From: JBGAJN01 sp044224905
Lineage (GTDB): Bacteria; Verrucomicrobiota; Verrucomicrobiia; Limisphaerales; JBGAJN01
Length of the DNA: 64,000 bases
Reading direction: 5' to 3'
NCBI GenBank assembly: GCA_044224905.1
Contig: JBGAJN010000001.1
Location: forward strand, 1,364,001-1,428,000
Positions within the stretch are counted from its first letter, which is position 1, and every line of letters begins with the position of its first letter. Shown here piece by piece: positions 42,765 through 51,606 of the stretch. Under the pieces are notes generated by a model. It saw only the letters and a program-made list of their open reading frames with translations, did not search any database and was not told the origin of the DNA. The position numbers and the translations under genes were made by a program.

Positions 42765-44171
42765 TCAGCGCAGTAGCTTCTTCCACCGAATGAGCTGCCG
42801 TTTCACCTCGCGACTGCCTGGTGCGCCGGTGATAGCGCGGCGATCCATGGCTTTGGCGAGGTGGAACACGTCCGCCACATCTTTCCCAAAGGTCTCGTCC
42901 ACGCTCCGAAAATCCGCGAGGGACAATTCATTGAGCGGTTTGCCGCTTTGTTCGGCCAGCGCGACGACCGCGCCGACGACGTGGTGCGCCTTTCTGAATG
43001 GCATTCCCTTTTTGACGAGGTAGTCGGCAAGGTCGGTTGCCAGCAACGTCGGATCGCTTGCGGCTTTGGCGCAGGCGTCGGCGTTTACGGTGGTGTGGTC
43101 GAGCATGGCGGCCATCAGGCGCACGCACGCGCGCACGGTGTCGGCGGTGTCGAAGAGGCGTTCCTTGTCCTCCTGAAGATCGCGATTGTAGGTCATGGGT
43201 AGACCCTTCAACAGCGTGAGCAGGGCGACGAGATTTCCGATGACGCGACCGGATTTTCCACGCGTGAGTTCCGCCACGTCGGGATTCTTCTTCTGCGGCA
43301 TCAACGAGGAGCCGGTGGTGTAAGCGTCGGCGATCTTGATAAAATTAAACTCGCTGCTGAACCAGAGGATGATGTCCTCCGCGAGGCGGCTCAAATGCAC
43401 GGCGATCAGCGCGCCGGTCGAGGCGAACTCCACCATGAAATCGCGGTCGCTGACGCCGTCCATCGAGTTCTGCGTTACTTGCGGACTGCCCTTGGCATCG
43501 ACGAACCCGAGTTGTTTGGCAACGAACTCGCGATCGAGCGGCAAGGTGCTGCCCGCGATTGCTCCACTACCGAGCGGGCAAACGTTGGTGCGATGAAAAC
43601 ATCCGGCGACGCGGGCGCGATCCCGCGCCAGCATCTCTACGTAGGCCAGCAAGTGATGCGCGAAATAGACCGGTTGCGCGCGTTGCAAATGGGTATAGCC
43701 GGGAATGATCACGGACGCGTTGCGTTCTCCGAGCGCCACCAGTGAGCGTTGCAAGGTCGCGAGTTCGTCGTCGAGTTCCACAATCTCATCGCGCAACCAG
43801 AGCCGAACATCCAACGCCACCTGATCGTTGCGCGAGCGAGCGGTGTGGAGCTTGGCGCCGGCGGGCACGCGCCGTGTTAGCTCCGCCTCGATGTTCATGT
43901 GGACATCTTCGAGTTCCGCCTTCCACGCGAAGGTTCCGGCGGCGATTTCATTTCCGATGGCATCAAGTCCTCGCACGATGGCGTTGCGTTCGGCAACCGA
44001 CAGCACGCCGATCCTATGCAGCATCGCCGCGTGGGCGATGGAGCCGAGAATGTCGTGGCGCCACAATCGCCAATCAAACGAGATCGATTCCGAGAAAGCG
44101 GCGACGTCAGCGGCGGGGCCGTTGGCGAAACGACCGGACCTGGAAACGGGCGATGTTTTTTTCATGCTCAT
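42765..44171 (-). CDS. argH: Argininosuccinate lyase
   Basis: A 468-residue lyase that splits argininosuccinate to arginine and fumarate, the last step of arginine synthesis. The fumarase/aspartase signature GSSLMPQKKNPD is present near residue 285, together with ARSRNDQVALD and the TH pair in PGYTHLQRAQP. The length is typical. It is divergent from the AraC gene (134 bp between starts) and not in an arg operon here. Confidence 0.96.
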   Translation of the reverse strand: MSMKKTSPVSRSGRFANGPAADVAAFSESISFDWRLWRHDILGSIAHAAMLHRIGVLSVAERNAIVRGLDAIGNEIAAGTFAWKAELEDVHMNIEAELTRRVPAGAKLHTARSRNDQVALDVRLWLRDEIVELDDELATLQRSLVALGERNASVIIPGYTHLQRAQPVYFAHHLLAYVEMLARDRARVAGCFHRTNVCPLGSGAIAGSTLPLDREFVAKQLGFVDAKGSPQVTQNSMDGVSDRDFMVEFASTGALIAVHLSRLAEDIILWFSSEFNFIKIADAYTTGSSLMPQKKNPDVAELTRGKSGRVIGNLVALLTLLKGLPMTYNRDLQEDKERLFDTADTVRACVRLMAAMLDHTTVNADACAKAASDPTLLATDLADYLVKKGMPFRKAHHVVGAVVALAEQSGKPLNELSLADFRSVDETFGKDVADVFHLAKAMDRRAITGAPGSREVKRQLIRWKKLLR

Positions 44172-44305
44172 TTGGCGGGCGAAATTTGCGACGAAGCCAA
44201 TGCAAAGTCACGCGGGAAGTCGCCTACACTTTGCACTTTCACGGCATCACCGCGGGCGAGGGAATGCTTGCGTCAAGCTCTGTTGAGAATTAGTCTCAAC
44301 AGGTA

Positions 44306-45304
44306 ATGGCCGAAGTTTTCGCCAGCAAAGTCAGCGCTTCCGCTGCGTCCTCTGGGTCGCGCGCGGTGCCTGCGGATTTTTCGGAAGCTGCGGCGTGGGC
44401 GCGAGTCGGAGCGGGTTGGCGGCAGCTCGCCGGGAGTTTTCGCGAGCGCGGTTTTAGCTTTGAGTGGCATGAGTTCGCGAGCGCGAGTGACCTTGATTGG
44501 GGAGCTAGTTTTCATCCGGGCAGCGTGGAACTGTGCTTGAATCTTGAAGGGGAAGCTTCGGTCGAGGCGGGGCCGAGTGTGGTGAAGTTCGCTCCGCAGA
44601 CCGCCGGATTTTACAGTATGGGGGCCGAGCCGCTGCGAGCGGTCCGTCGGGCGAAAGCGCGGCATCAGTTCATCACGGTGGAATATTCGCCGGCCTTTCT
44701 TGTGCGGCATCTCGGCGCGGCAGGTGGTGTGTTGCATCCGCTGATCACGCGTGCAGCGGCGGGTCACCCGGCGACAGGTGTGGGTGCGGTGTTCCGGCTC
44801 AGCAGCGAGTTGCAGCAACTGGTCGTCAGCCTGCGGCATCCGCCGGTGCTCGCGGCGGCGCAGGGGCTCTGGTACGAGAGCAAGGCGCTGGAGTTGATGA
44901 CCGCCTGTTTCTTTCGCGAGACGGAGGAGTTGTTCTGTTCACGACAGAAACGCCAGTCACAGGAACGCGTCGAGAAAGTGATGCGCATCCTGCAACGCGA
45001 TCTGACGGCGCCGCCGGCGTTGGAGGAAATTGGTCGCGAGGTGGGTTGCAGCCATTTTTATTTGAGCCGGACTTTCTCCAAGGAAATGGGCGTGACCATT
45101 CCACAGTATCTGCGGCAACTCCGGTTGGAGCGCGCAGCGGAGCTTCTCAAGAGCGGTGATTACAACGTGACCGAAGCCGCGCTCGAAGTCGGCTACAACA
45201 GCCTCAGCCACTTCAGCGCGGCGTTTCACGAGATGTTCGGCTGCTGCCCGGGCTTGTATCCGATGAAGACGCCGGCGCAGAACGCCGCGCGTGTGCGGCC
45301 TTGA
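44306..45304 (+). CDS. AraC-family transcriptional regulator
   Basis: A 332-residue regulator. The C-terminal helix-turn-helix pair lies at about residues 215-320 (REVGCSHFYLSRTFSKEMG and then GYNSLSHFSAAFHEMFG), with an N-terminal cupin-like ligand domain. It is divergent from argH and upstream of the beta-barrel/cytochrome pair. The target and effector are unknown. Confidence 0.9.
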   Translation: MAEVFASKVSASAASSGSRAVPADFSEAAAWARVGAGWRQLAGSFRERGFSFEWHEFASASDLDWGASFHPGSVELCLNLEGEASVEAGPSVVKFAPQTAGFYSMGAEPLRAVRRAKARHQFITVEYSPAFLVRHLGAAGGVLHPLITRAAAGHPATGVGAVFRLSSELQQLVVSLRHPPVLAAAQGLWYESKALELMTACFFRETEELFCSRQKRQSQERVEKVMRILQRDLTAPPALEEIGREVGCSHFYLSRTFSKEMGVTIPQYLRQLRLERAAELLKSGDYNVTEAALEVGYNSLSHFSAAFHEMFGCCPGLYPMKTPAQNAARVRP

Positions 45305-45389
45305 GCCGACGCAAGATGGTGCAATTTGTCGTCAACTAATCGCAACCAACCGAAGGCGGACATCCACGCTTTGATCCAATATCGACATC

Positions 45390-46232
45390 ATGAAATTACT
45401 GAGTTCGAAAAATCGGAAAGCGCTGATTGTTGGCGCTCTAGTGGGATTGGGCTTCGTTCGGCCAACGGCGGCGCTCGATCGAGTATTCACCTACACGTAT
45501 GAGCCCGAGACCATGGTCGCGGGCGGAACGGAAGTTGAGCAATGGGTCACCCTCCGCACGGGTCGCCGGGAGCTGGTCGGCGGAGCAAACGACCGGCAAA
45601 ACTACAACCGCTGGCAATTGCGCACTGAATTGGAGTATGGCGTCACGGACAACTATCAGGTGTCCGTTTATCTCAACAGTGAGCAAGAAAGTTTTCGCGA
45701 CGCAACCGGAGCGCACATGTCGGATTTCAAGTTCACGGGTGTATCGATGGAGAACATTGTTAACATCGTCAACCCGGCGGACCACGCCGTCGGGATATCG
45801 CTTTATGTCGAGCCGGGTTTCGGCGGCGACACTGCGGAGATTGAACAGAAAATCATCATCGGCCAGCGCCACGGAAAATGGAAGTGGGCGCTCAATCTCA
45901 ACCATGCCGTCGAATGGGAAAATGATTTGCACGACATCGAGGGCGAGTTTGGCGCCTCGTTCGGTATCACCCGCTTTGTCGGCAAACAATGGGCAGTCGG
46001 CTTGGAAGCGCGCAATGTGAATGCCATGCCGGACTACAAGCGGGTGGAATTCTCCGCCTTGTATGTAGGGCCCGCGGTGAGTTTTCGTCAGGAAAAATGG
46101 TTCGCGACATTGACCGTGATGCCGCAAATCTTCGGCCGCAACTGGGATGGCGCGGATGATGGCCATCGCAACCTCGACCTGGTCCACAATGAGCGGGTGA
46201 ACATCCGCCTGATTGTTGGCTTCGACCTCTGA
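45390..46232 (+). CDS. Uncharacterised outer-membrane beta-barrel protein
   Basis: A 280-residue protein with a signal peptide (about residues 1-28, ending PTAALDRVF). The rest alternates aromatic and charged residues in strand-like segments (LRTELEYGVTDNYQVSVYLN, WKWALNLNHAVEW) and ends in RLIVGFDL, the terminal hydrophobic pattern of outer-membrane proteins. I do not recognise a named family. Its stop overlaps the start of the cytochrome gene by one base (TGATG), suggesting a functional pair. It lies 85 bases after the AraC stop. Confidence 0.66.
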   Translation: MKLLSSKNRKALIVGALVGLGFVRPTAALDRVFTYTYEPETMVAGGTEVEQWVTLRTGRRELVGGANDRQNYNRWQLRTELEYGVTDNYQVSVYLNSEQESFRDATGAHMSDFKFTGVSMENIVNIVNPADHAVGISLYVEPGFGGDTAEIEQKIIIGQRHGKWKWALNLNHAVEWENDLHDIEGEFGASFGITRFVGKQWAVGLEARNVNAMPDYKRVEFSALYVGPAVSFRQEKWFATLTVMPQIFGRNWDGADDGHRNLDLVHNERVNIRLIVGFDL

Positions 46233-46543
46233 TGCGTCTTCTGCCTTTACTGATATTTAGCGTCGCGTCCGCCGGGAGTTATTTCACGGCGGGCGCGGCG
46301 GAGCTGTCGCCGGTCGAGGTGAAGGAGGCGCAGAAAATGTATGTGGCCAAGTGTGCCAAGTGCCACGAGTTCTATCAGCCGACGGGATATCAGGACGCCG
46401 AATGGTCGGATTGGATGAAGAAGATGAGCCGCAAATCGAAGCTCAAGCCGGCACAGGAGGAATTGCTCACGCGGTATCTCGAAGTCGTGCGCGCCGAAGC
46501 GAAAACGGTCGGGGCAAGCAACGGCAACGGGTCGAAGCGTTGA
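46232..46543 (+). CDS. Small mono-heme cytochrome c-like protein
   Basis: A 103-residue protein with a signal peptide and one CAKCH heme site (residues 41-45). Met residues in WMKKMSRKSK could be axial ligands. The Lys/Glu-rich body ends in a low-complexity tail. It is translationally coupled to the beta-barrel gene and might deliver electrons at the outer membrane, but that is inference. Confidence 0.77.
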   Translation: MRLLPLLIFSVASAGSYFTAGAAELSPVEVKEAQKMYVAKCAKCHEFYQPTGYQDAEWSDWMKKMSRKSKLKPAQEELLTRYLEVVRAEAKTVGASNGNGSKR

Positions 46544-46637
46544 TGCGGAGCAGGGCTGAGCCTGCACGGCGTGAATTTGCTGGCCGATTTGCCATTGCAG
46601 ACTCGCCAGCGACGCGCGCGCTCCCCACACTCGCGGG

Positions 46638-47780
46638 GTGACGGATAAAATGCTCCAGATCGCCGCGCGCGTTGTGTCGCGGGCGAATCGTGAAAAACCG
46701 GCCGACGCGGTATTGCGTCAGGAATTTCGTGATCAAAAAGGACTCACGCGCTTCGAGTCGCGGGAAATCAGCCGTGCGGTCTTTGCGTGGAGTCGTTGGC
46801 GTGGTTGGTTGCAAGCCGGGGACTCAATGGAGCGGCAGTTGACGCAGGCCGTTGACCTCGCCGATCGATTTCATAATGAGCCGCAACGCATTTCCGATTC
46901 TGAACTCGCTGCCGCTGTGCCCGAGTGGACCGTTGGAGTGATGACGGTGACTCCCGAATGGCTGCGCTCCTTACAGACCGAGCCGCGTTTGTGGCTGCGA
47001 GCCAAGCGTGGGCACGGTGGTGAACTCGCGCGAACTCTGGGCGATTGTTGGATTCCGGACGCGCCGCAACTGGCCGACGCCCTGGCATATCAGGGAACGG
47101 AGGATCTGTTTCGATCAAAGGAATTTCACGCTGGCGAATTTGAAGTGCAGGACATTGCTTCGCAGGCGGTGGGGTTGCTCTGCGCGCCGGCGCCGGGCGA
47201 AACGTGGTGGGACGCTTGCGCCGGGGAGGGCGGCAAGACGCTGCATCTGTCCGACCTGATGCAGAACAAAGGTTTGATCTGGGCGAGTGATCGAGCGGAT
47301 TGGCGATTGAAGCGGCTCAAAATGCGCGCGGGTCGGGCGAAGTGTTTTAACTACCGCGCGGTCGAGTGGGATGGCGGAGTCAAGCTGCCCACGAAAACCA
47401 AATTCGACGGCGTGCTCCTCGATGCGCCCTGCAGCGGGATCGGCACGTGGCAACGCAATCCTCACGCGCGTTGGACGACCACCGCAAATGACGTGCGGGA
47501 ATTGGCTGTGGTGCAGACCGACCTGCTGGCGCGAGTTTCTGGTTCAGTCAAGCCGGGCGGCAAGTTGATCTACTCCGTGTGCACGTTGACGCGTGCGGAG
47601 ACAACCGACGTGGCGAGCGCATTCGCTGCGGCTCATCCAGAGTTCGAGCCGTTCGCGTTGCCGGCGATCAAAAGCGGAAAAGGCGAGCCGCGTGACACAA
47701 CTCCATCGGCGGTGACGATCTGGCCGCAGGATCTCGGCGGCAACGGCATGTTCATCGCCGCTTGGCGTCGACGCCCCTGA
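46638..47780 (+). CDS. RsmB/NOP-family RNA m5C methyltransferase
   Basis: A 380-residue SAM-dependent methyltransferase. The catalytic pair of Cys is visible in DAPCSGIGTWQRNP (near residue 265) and in SVCTLTRAET (near 315), the two-Cys mechanism of 16S rRNA m5C enzymes. The N-terminal NusB-like domain is short. GTG 46638 is the start; ATG 46650 is possible. Its stop abuts the stop of the convergent gene (47780/47781). Confidence 0.87.
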   Translation: MTDKMLQIAARVVSRANREKPADAVLRQEFRDQKGLTRFESREISRAVFAWSRWRGWLQAGDSMERQLTQAVDLADRFHNEPQRISDSELAAAVPEWTVGVMTVTPEWLRSLQTEPRLWLRAKRGHGGELARTLGDCWIPDAPQLADALAYQGTEDLFRSKEFHAGEFEVQDIASQAVGLLCAPAPGETWWDACAGEGGKTLHLSDLMQNKGLIWASDRADWRLKRLKMRAGRAKCFNYRAVEWDGGVKLPTKTKFDGVLLDAPCSGIGTWQRNPHARWTTTANDVRELAVVQTDLLARVSGSVKPGGKLIYSVCTLTRAETTDVASAFAAAHPEFEPFALPAIKSGKGEPRDTTPSAVTIWPQDLGGNGMFIAAWRRRP

Positions 47781-48197
47781 TCAGTTGCCGAAAACCAAGT
47801 CGTCCGCGAGTTTGACACGACTGTCTTCGAATGTCCTGTTCGCGCCTGCGGAGCGGACCAGCACGCTGTTGCCAGCGAAGTAAATCGACAGCGGCGTGCC
47901 CCACGGATCCACAAATTCCCCTTTTTCATTGATGGGAATCCGGTTGGAGACGACCACGATTACACCGCGCGCGTTCTTGCCGGAAAGGGCGTTGGCGATG
48001 TCGGCGTTGCTGCCGGAAGGATATGAACCCATGCGCTCCTTATACTTCTGAAGCGCGACAAAAAGGTTCTCCACATCCGTTTGAAAGGCGCGGAGCTTTT
48101 CCCCTTGGCGCCACGCGAGGTAGTTGTTGACGCCCCAGCCGGTGAGTCCGGCGCCGATCAGAATCAAGAAAATGAGCGCGAATAGTTTGATACGCAT
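47781..48197 (-). CDS. GspG-like protein lacking a prepilin signal
   Basis: A 138-residue protein with one N-terminal helix (residues 4-28). The C-terminal region resembles the GspG/major-pseudopilin body: LQKYKERMGSYPSG, then NEKGEFVDPWGTPLSI. However, the FTLIE prepilin cleavage motif is absent; the helix begins MRIKLFALIFLILIGAG. It may be a pilin-like anchored protein processed by other means or a decayed pseudopilin. It is separated from the true pseudopilin operon by about 14 kb. Confidence 0.6.
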   Translation of the reverse strand: MRIKLFALIFLILIGAGLTGWGVNNYLAWRQGEKLRAFQTDVENLFVALQKYKERMGSYPSGSNADIANALSGKNARGVIVVVSNRIPINEKGEFVDPWGTPLSIYFAGNSVLVRSAGANRTFEDSRVKLADDLVFGN

Positions 48198-48256
48198 GGA
48201 ACTGCTGATCGCAAGTTCCGGGCCATATTCAGGCCGCGCGCGGAGGGGCAGGGCGC

Positions 48257-49267
48257 TTACTTGTTCAACGGCGCGGTGCTCTGTCGCACAATCAATTCTG
48301 CCGTGAGACGTTTGCTTTCGGCGGGTTCGCCGTTGAGTAATTTGATCATGGAATCCATGGCCGCCGTGCCGAGGCGAAGCTTCGGTTGGCGGATTGTTGT
48401 CAGCGGAACGCGAAAATATTCCGCGACGAGAATGTTACCGAAGCCAACGATGGAAATCTCCCCAGGAATCTTCACGTGCTGGTTGAGCAACATGTCCGCT
48501 GCACCGATGGCGACGAGATCGCTGGCCGCCTGAATCGCCGTCGGCTTTGCCGACTCGTTGAGCATCTGCAGCGCGGCATTCACGCCGTCTTCAATTGTGG
48601 CTCCGGCGTTGAACACCAGCCGGTCGTCGATCTCGTGACCTGCTTCGCGGAGTGCGCGGCGAAAGCCTTCGAAGCGTTCCGTCGCCCACGGCGCGGCGGC
48701 CGGACCTTTGAGAAAGGCGATGCGCTTATGGCCGAGGTTCAGCAGATGTTTCGCGGCGAGATAGCTCGCGGCGGTGTCGTCGGTTTCGACATTCGGGAAG
48801 CCCGCGCAGAAAGGCGCGCGGTGTCCGAGCAAAACGGTGGGGGTGTGGCGTTCGCGCAGTTCCTCATAAATGCGCGCCGTCGGTGCCATGCGATAAACCG
48901 GCGAGACAAATAATCCATCGACGCGGCGCGCGAGCAGTCGACGGATGCACGTTTCCTCGCGTTCGGGTTGATTCATCGAGTGCGCGAGGAGGATGTCGTA
49001 ACCCAGTTCGTGCGCGCGTTCCTCGATGCCCATCACGAGTCGGGCGAAGAGCGGATTCGTGATCGCGGGGATGACCAGGCCGAAGAATTTCGTCGTGCGG
49101 TTGCGCAGGCTCTGCGCCATCGAATCCGGCACGTAGCCCATTTGCTTGGCGAGAAACTTGATGCGCTCCTTGGTTTCGGGGGCTACGTCGCGTTGGTCGC
49201 GCAACGCCTTGGAGACCGTCATGACGGAGACTCCGGCGCGCTCGGCGATGTCTTTGAGGCGAATCAT
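48257..49267 (-). CDS. LacI-family transcriptional regulator
   Basis: A 336-residue regulator: the LacI HTH is MIRLKDIAERAGVSVMTVSK at residues 1-20, with the hinge helix MAQSLRNRTT and a periplasmic-binding-like effector domain (GLVIPAITNPLFARLVMGIE). ATG 49267 comes one base after the NAD kinase stop, so it may be co-transcribed with nadK. The effector sugar and targets are unknown. Confidence 0.92.
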   Translation of the reverse strand: MIRLKDIAERAGVSVMTVSKALRDQRDVAPETKERIKFLAKQMGYVPDSMAQSLRNRTTKFFGLVIPAITNPLFARLVMGIEERAHELGYDILLAHSMNQPEREETCIRRLLARRVDGLFVSPVYRMAPTARIYEELRERHTPTVLLGHRAPFCAGFPNVETDDTAASYLAAKHLLNLGHKRIAFLKGPAAAPWATERFEGFRRALREAGHEIDDRLVFNAGATIEDGVNAALQMLNESAKPTAIQAASDLVAIGAADMLLNQHVKIPGEISIVGFGNILVAEYFRVPLTTIRQPKLRLGTAAMDSMIKLLNGEPAESKRLTAELIVRQSTAPLNK

Positions 49268-49268
49268 A

Positions 49269-50150
49269 TCAGACGCTCGATCCACTCCAGTGAAGTTTGT
49301 GTCGCAAGGTTTGAGAGAAAGACATTCCGTTGAGTCGGACGAGCCGAACCTGTCGGCGGCTGCGACGGATTTCAATCACGTCTCCCGACGTCAGCGCGAA
49401 CTGCACCTGACCGTCGGCGGTGAGCATCGTCTCGAGTTTTTCGCTCAGAACTTTTACGCGAATGGTGGAACTGAGGTTCACGATTACCGAGCGATTTGTC
49501 AGCGTGTGCGGACAAATCGGCGTGATAGCGAACACGTCCGCGTCCGGCGAGACGATCGCGCCACCCGCAGCGAGCGAATAGGCGGTCGAGCCCGTTGGCG
49601 AACTGACGATCAAGCCATCGCTGCGATACTGCGTCAGCACCGCGTCGTCGACGGAGACTTCGAGTTGGATCAAACGCGAATACGGCCCGCGAGTGATCAC
49701 GAAGTCATTGAAGGCGACTTGGGAAATTTGCTGAGCGCGCGTGTGTCCGCGCGCTTCGATCAGCGGCCGTGTTTCCAGTTTGAATTCGCCCGCCCAGATT
49801 TGCCGCAACGCTGGCGCGAGTTGATCCGAGGAAACTGCCGTGAGAAATCCGAGCCCGCCGACATTGATTCCGAGAATGGGTGTTTGCGTGCCGGCCAGTT
49901 CGCGCGCGACCCGCAACATGGTGCCATCGCCGCCGAAGACCAGCACCAGATCGCACGCGCGCGCTAGCGCGGCAGAATCAGGGCAAATCGGCAGCTTCAG
50001 TTTCCCTAGCGCAGCCGTAGGTGCTTCCGTAATCACTTCGCGACCGCTGCGGGTGATCAGCGCGACGGCTTTGCGAAGCACGTTCACGGAAGCGGGCTTC
50101 TCCGGATTGGCGATGATTCCAACGCGGCGGATGTCAGTGTTTTTTTTCAA
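49269..50150 (-). CDS. nadK: NAD kinase
   Basis: NAD kinase phosphorylates NAD to NADP. The motif GGDGTMLR (residues 73-80 with the start used here) and the SDGLIVSSPTGSTAY segment are diagnostic. The start is not certain: TTG 50150 puts RRVGIIANPEK at the family N-terminus and overlaps tlyA by 17 bases; ATG 50207 would overlap it by 74. It lies between tlyA and the LacI gene in one operon. Confidence 0.92.
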   Translation of the reverse strand: MKKNTDIRRVGIIANPEKPASVNVLRKAVALITRSGREVITEAPTAALGKLKLPICPDSAALARACDLVLVFGGDGTMLRVARELAGTQTPILGINVGGLGFLTAVSSDQLAPALRQIWAGEFKLETRPLIEARGHTRAQQISQVAFNDFVITRGPYSRLIQLEVSVDDAVLTQYRSDGLIVSSPTGSTAYSLAAGGAIVSPDADVFAITPICPHTLTNRSVIVNLSSTIRVKVLSEKLETMLTADGQVQFALTSGDVIEIRRSRRQVRLVRLNGMSFSQTLRHKLHWSGSSV

Positions 50151-50877
50151 GGAGGACAAGAAACTCGGTGTTGCCTGCGGGCCCAAGCAGCGGGGAAGTG
50201 GTGACACCGCGCCATGCGAGCGCGGGAAGCTGACTGGCGAACTGTTCCAGTTCTGAAATAACTCGTTGGTGAATCACGGGGTCCGTAATGACGCCGGCGC
50301 CTTTGTCCACGTCGGCTTTGCCCGCCTCAAATTGCGGCTTAATCAACGCGACGATCTTAGCGATGGGACTGGAAATTGCAATGGCCGCCGGGAGGATTTT
50401 GCGCAGCGAGATGAACGAGCAATCGATCACTACCAAATCCACCGGCGAGAACGGTTGCGGAAACTTGGTCGCGGTGAGTTCACGCGCATTGGTCTTCTCC
50501 ATTACCACGACGCGCGGATCTTGACGAAGTTTCCACGCTAGCTGCCCTTGGCCGACGTCGACGGCATAAACTTTGGCCGCGCCGTGCTGCAACAGGCAAT
50601 CGGTGAAACCACCCGTCGATGCGCCCAAGTCGGCGGCGATCAAATTTCGAACATCGATCTGAAAATGTGTGAGCCCGTGTTCGAGCTTTTGTCCGCCGCG
50701 GCTGACGAACTTCTCGGGCGTCGCGAGGGAAAGTTGTGCGTCGTCACGCACGGTGTCGCTCGCTTTGCGCGCGACTTGTCCGTTGATGAGCACCTGGCCC
50801 GCGAGAATGGAGCGCTTGGCTTTCTCGCGGCTTTCGCAAATCCCGCGTTCGACCAACGCGATATCGAGCCGAGTCAT
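50134..50877 (-). CDS. tlyA: TlyA-family rRNA 2'-O-methyltransferase
   Basis: A 247-residue protein: N-terminal S4 domain (residues 1-62, LDIALVERGICESREKAKRS) and an FtsJ-like SAM domain with AADLGASTGGFTDCLL and IALIKPQFEAGK. In known cases it methylates 16S and 23S rRNA. The 3' end overlaps nadK. It starts 260 bp from the pilT-associated genes, with a palindromic repeat between. Confidence 0.93.
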   Translation of the reverse strand: MTRLDIALVERGICESREKAKRSILAGQVLINGQVARKASDTVRDDAQLSLATPEKFVSRGGQKLEHGLTHFQIDVRNLIAADLGASTGGFTDCLLQHGAAKVYAVDVGQGQLAWKLRQDPRVVVMEKTNARELTATKFPQPFSPVDLVVIDCSFISLRKILPAAIAISSPIAKIVALIKPQFEAGKADVDKGAGVITDPVIHQRVISELEQFASQLPALAWRGVTTSPLLGPAGNTEFLVLLEKKH

Positions 50878-50968
50878 CGACCGGGAAGCTGCGGGGGAGT
50901 GGTGACGAATTCAAGCATGCAGTGAGCGGTTACGCTCTTGTAGCGCATTGCGAATCTTGAAATAGACG

Positions 50969-51108
50969 CCCCTCACCCTGAGACGTTTCCCGCCCGATCG
51001 GGCAGTCAGCGGCTCAACAGCCCGGCTGCGGTCCGCCTAGAGGCGGGTGCCGTAGCCGCGACCGGTGCATTCGCTCTCCCCAAGGGGAGAAAGGCCACAG
51101 GTGAGGGG
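50969..51108. repeat. Composite nested-palindrome repeat
   Basis: The outer arms CCCCTCACC and GGTGAGGGG flank several inner palindromes: GCCCGATCGGGC (50992-51003), CCGCCT-AG-AGGCGG, and TCTCCCC-AA-GGGGAGA (51075-51090). The 50878-51137 gap holds no gene; this element accounts for most of it. A related hairpin is at 59954-60030. Confidence 0.7.
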
Positions 51109-51137
51109 TGCTAAAATTTTCTCAGTCGCCGTTGGCA

Positions 51138-51605
51138 TCAGATCTTGCCCTGAGCGATGCGGGTCTGCGTTTCGCGATACGCGCTGAGCATGCTGTTCGT
51201 TTCCGCGACGGTTTCGCGGATGATGCCGGCGAGGCTGTCGAAATCGTTCGGATGAACGACCGCGTGGACGCTTTGCTGAAAAGCCTGCAATGAATTCAAC
51301 GTATCGAACGATTCGCCGACGAGAATGATCACCGAATGACGGCGTTGCATCATCGGAAGACGCTGCAAGGTTCGCAGGGCGTAATTTTCCTCAGCCGTGG
51401 GCGAGCTGAACAGCTCCTCCACCACGACGAGTGGATACTGCGTCAACGAGTAGCGCGTCAGGAAATCGCTGGCGTCCTGGACTTCGTGGCTCTTGTAGCC
51501 AACTTCTTTCAGTTGGGGGCGAATCGCGACCAGAAACGCTGGTGTCGTGATTCCGACCAAGGCCGGTTTTTCGTTCGGACTCGTGAATTCAATCTCGATG
51601 GCCAT
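51138..51605 (-). CDS. Receiver-like protein of the twitching-ATPase cluster
   Basis: A 155-residue protein, unrecognised at family level. The pattern of a buried strand with acidic end (YPLVVVEELFSSPTAEE), a later strand (RHSVIILVGESF) and a C-terminal helix looks like a degenerate CheY fold; no phospho-Asp/Lys set is evident. It is encoded one base after the PilT-like gene stop on the same strand, so it likely works with it. Function unknown. Confidence 0.6.
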   Translation of the reverse strand: MAIEIEFTSPNEKPALVGITTPAFLVAIRPQLKEVGYKSHEVQDASDFLTRYSLTQYPLVVVEELFSSPTAEENYALRTLQRLPMMQRRHSVIILVGESFDTLNSLQAFQQSVHAVVHPNDFDSLAGIIRETVAETNSMLSAYRETQTRIAQGKI

Positions 51606-51606
51606 G

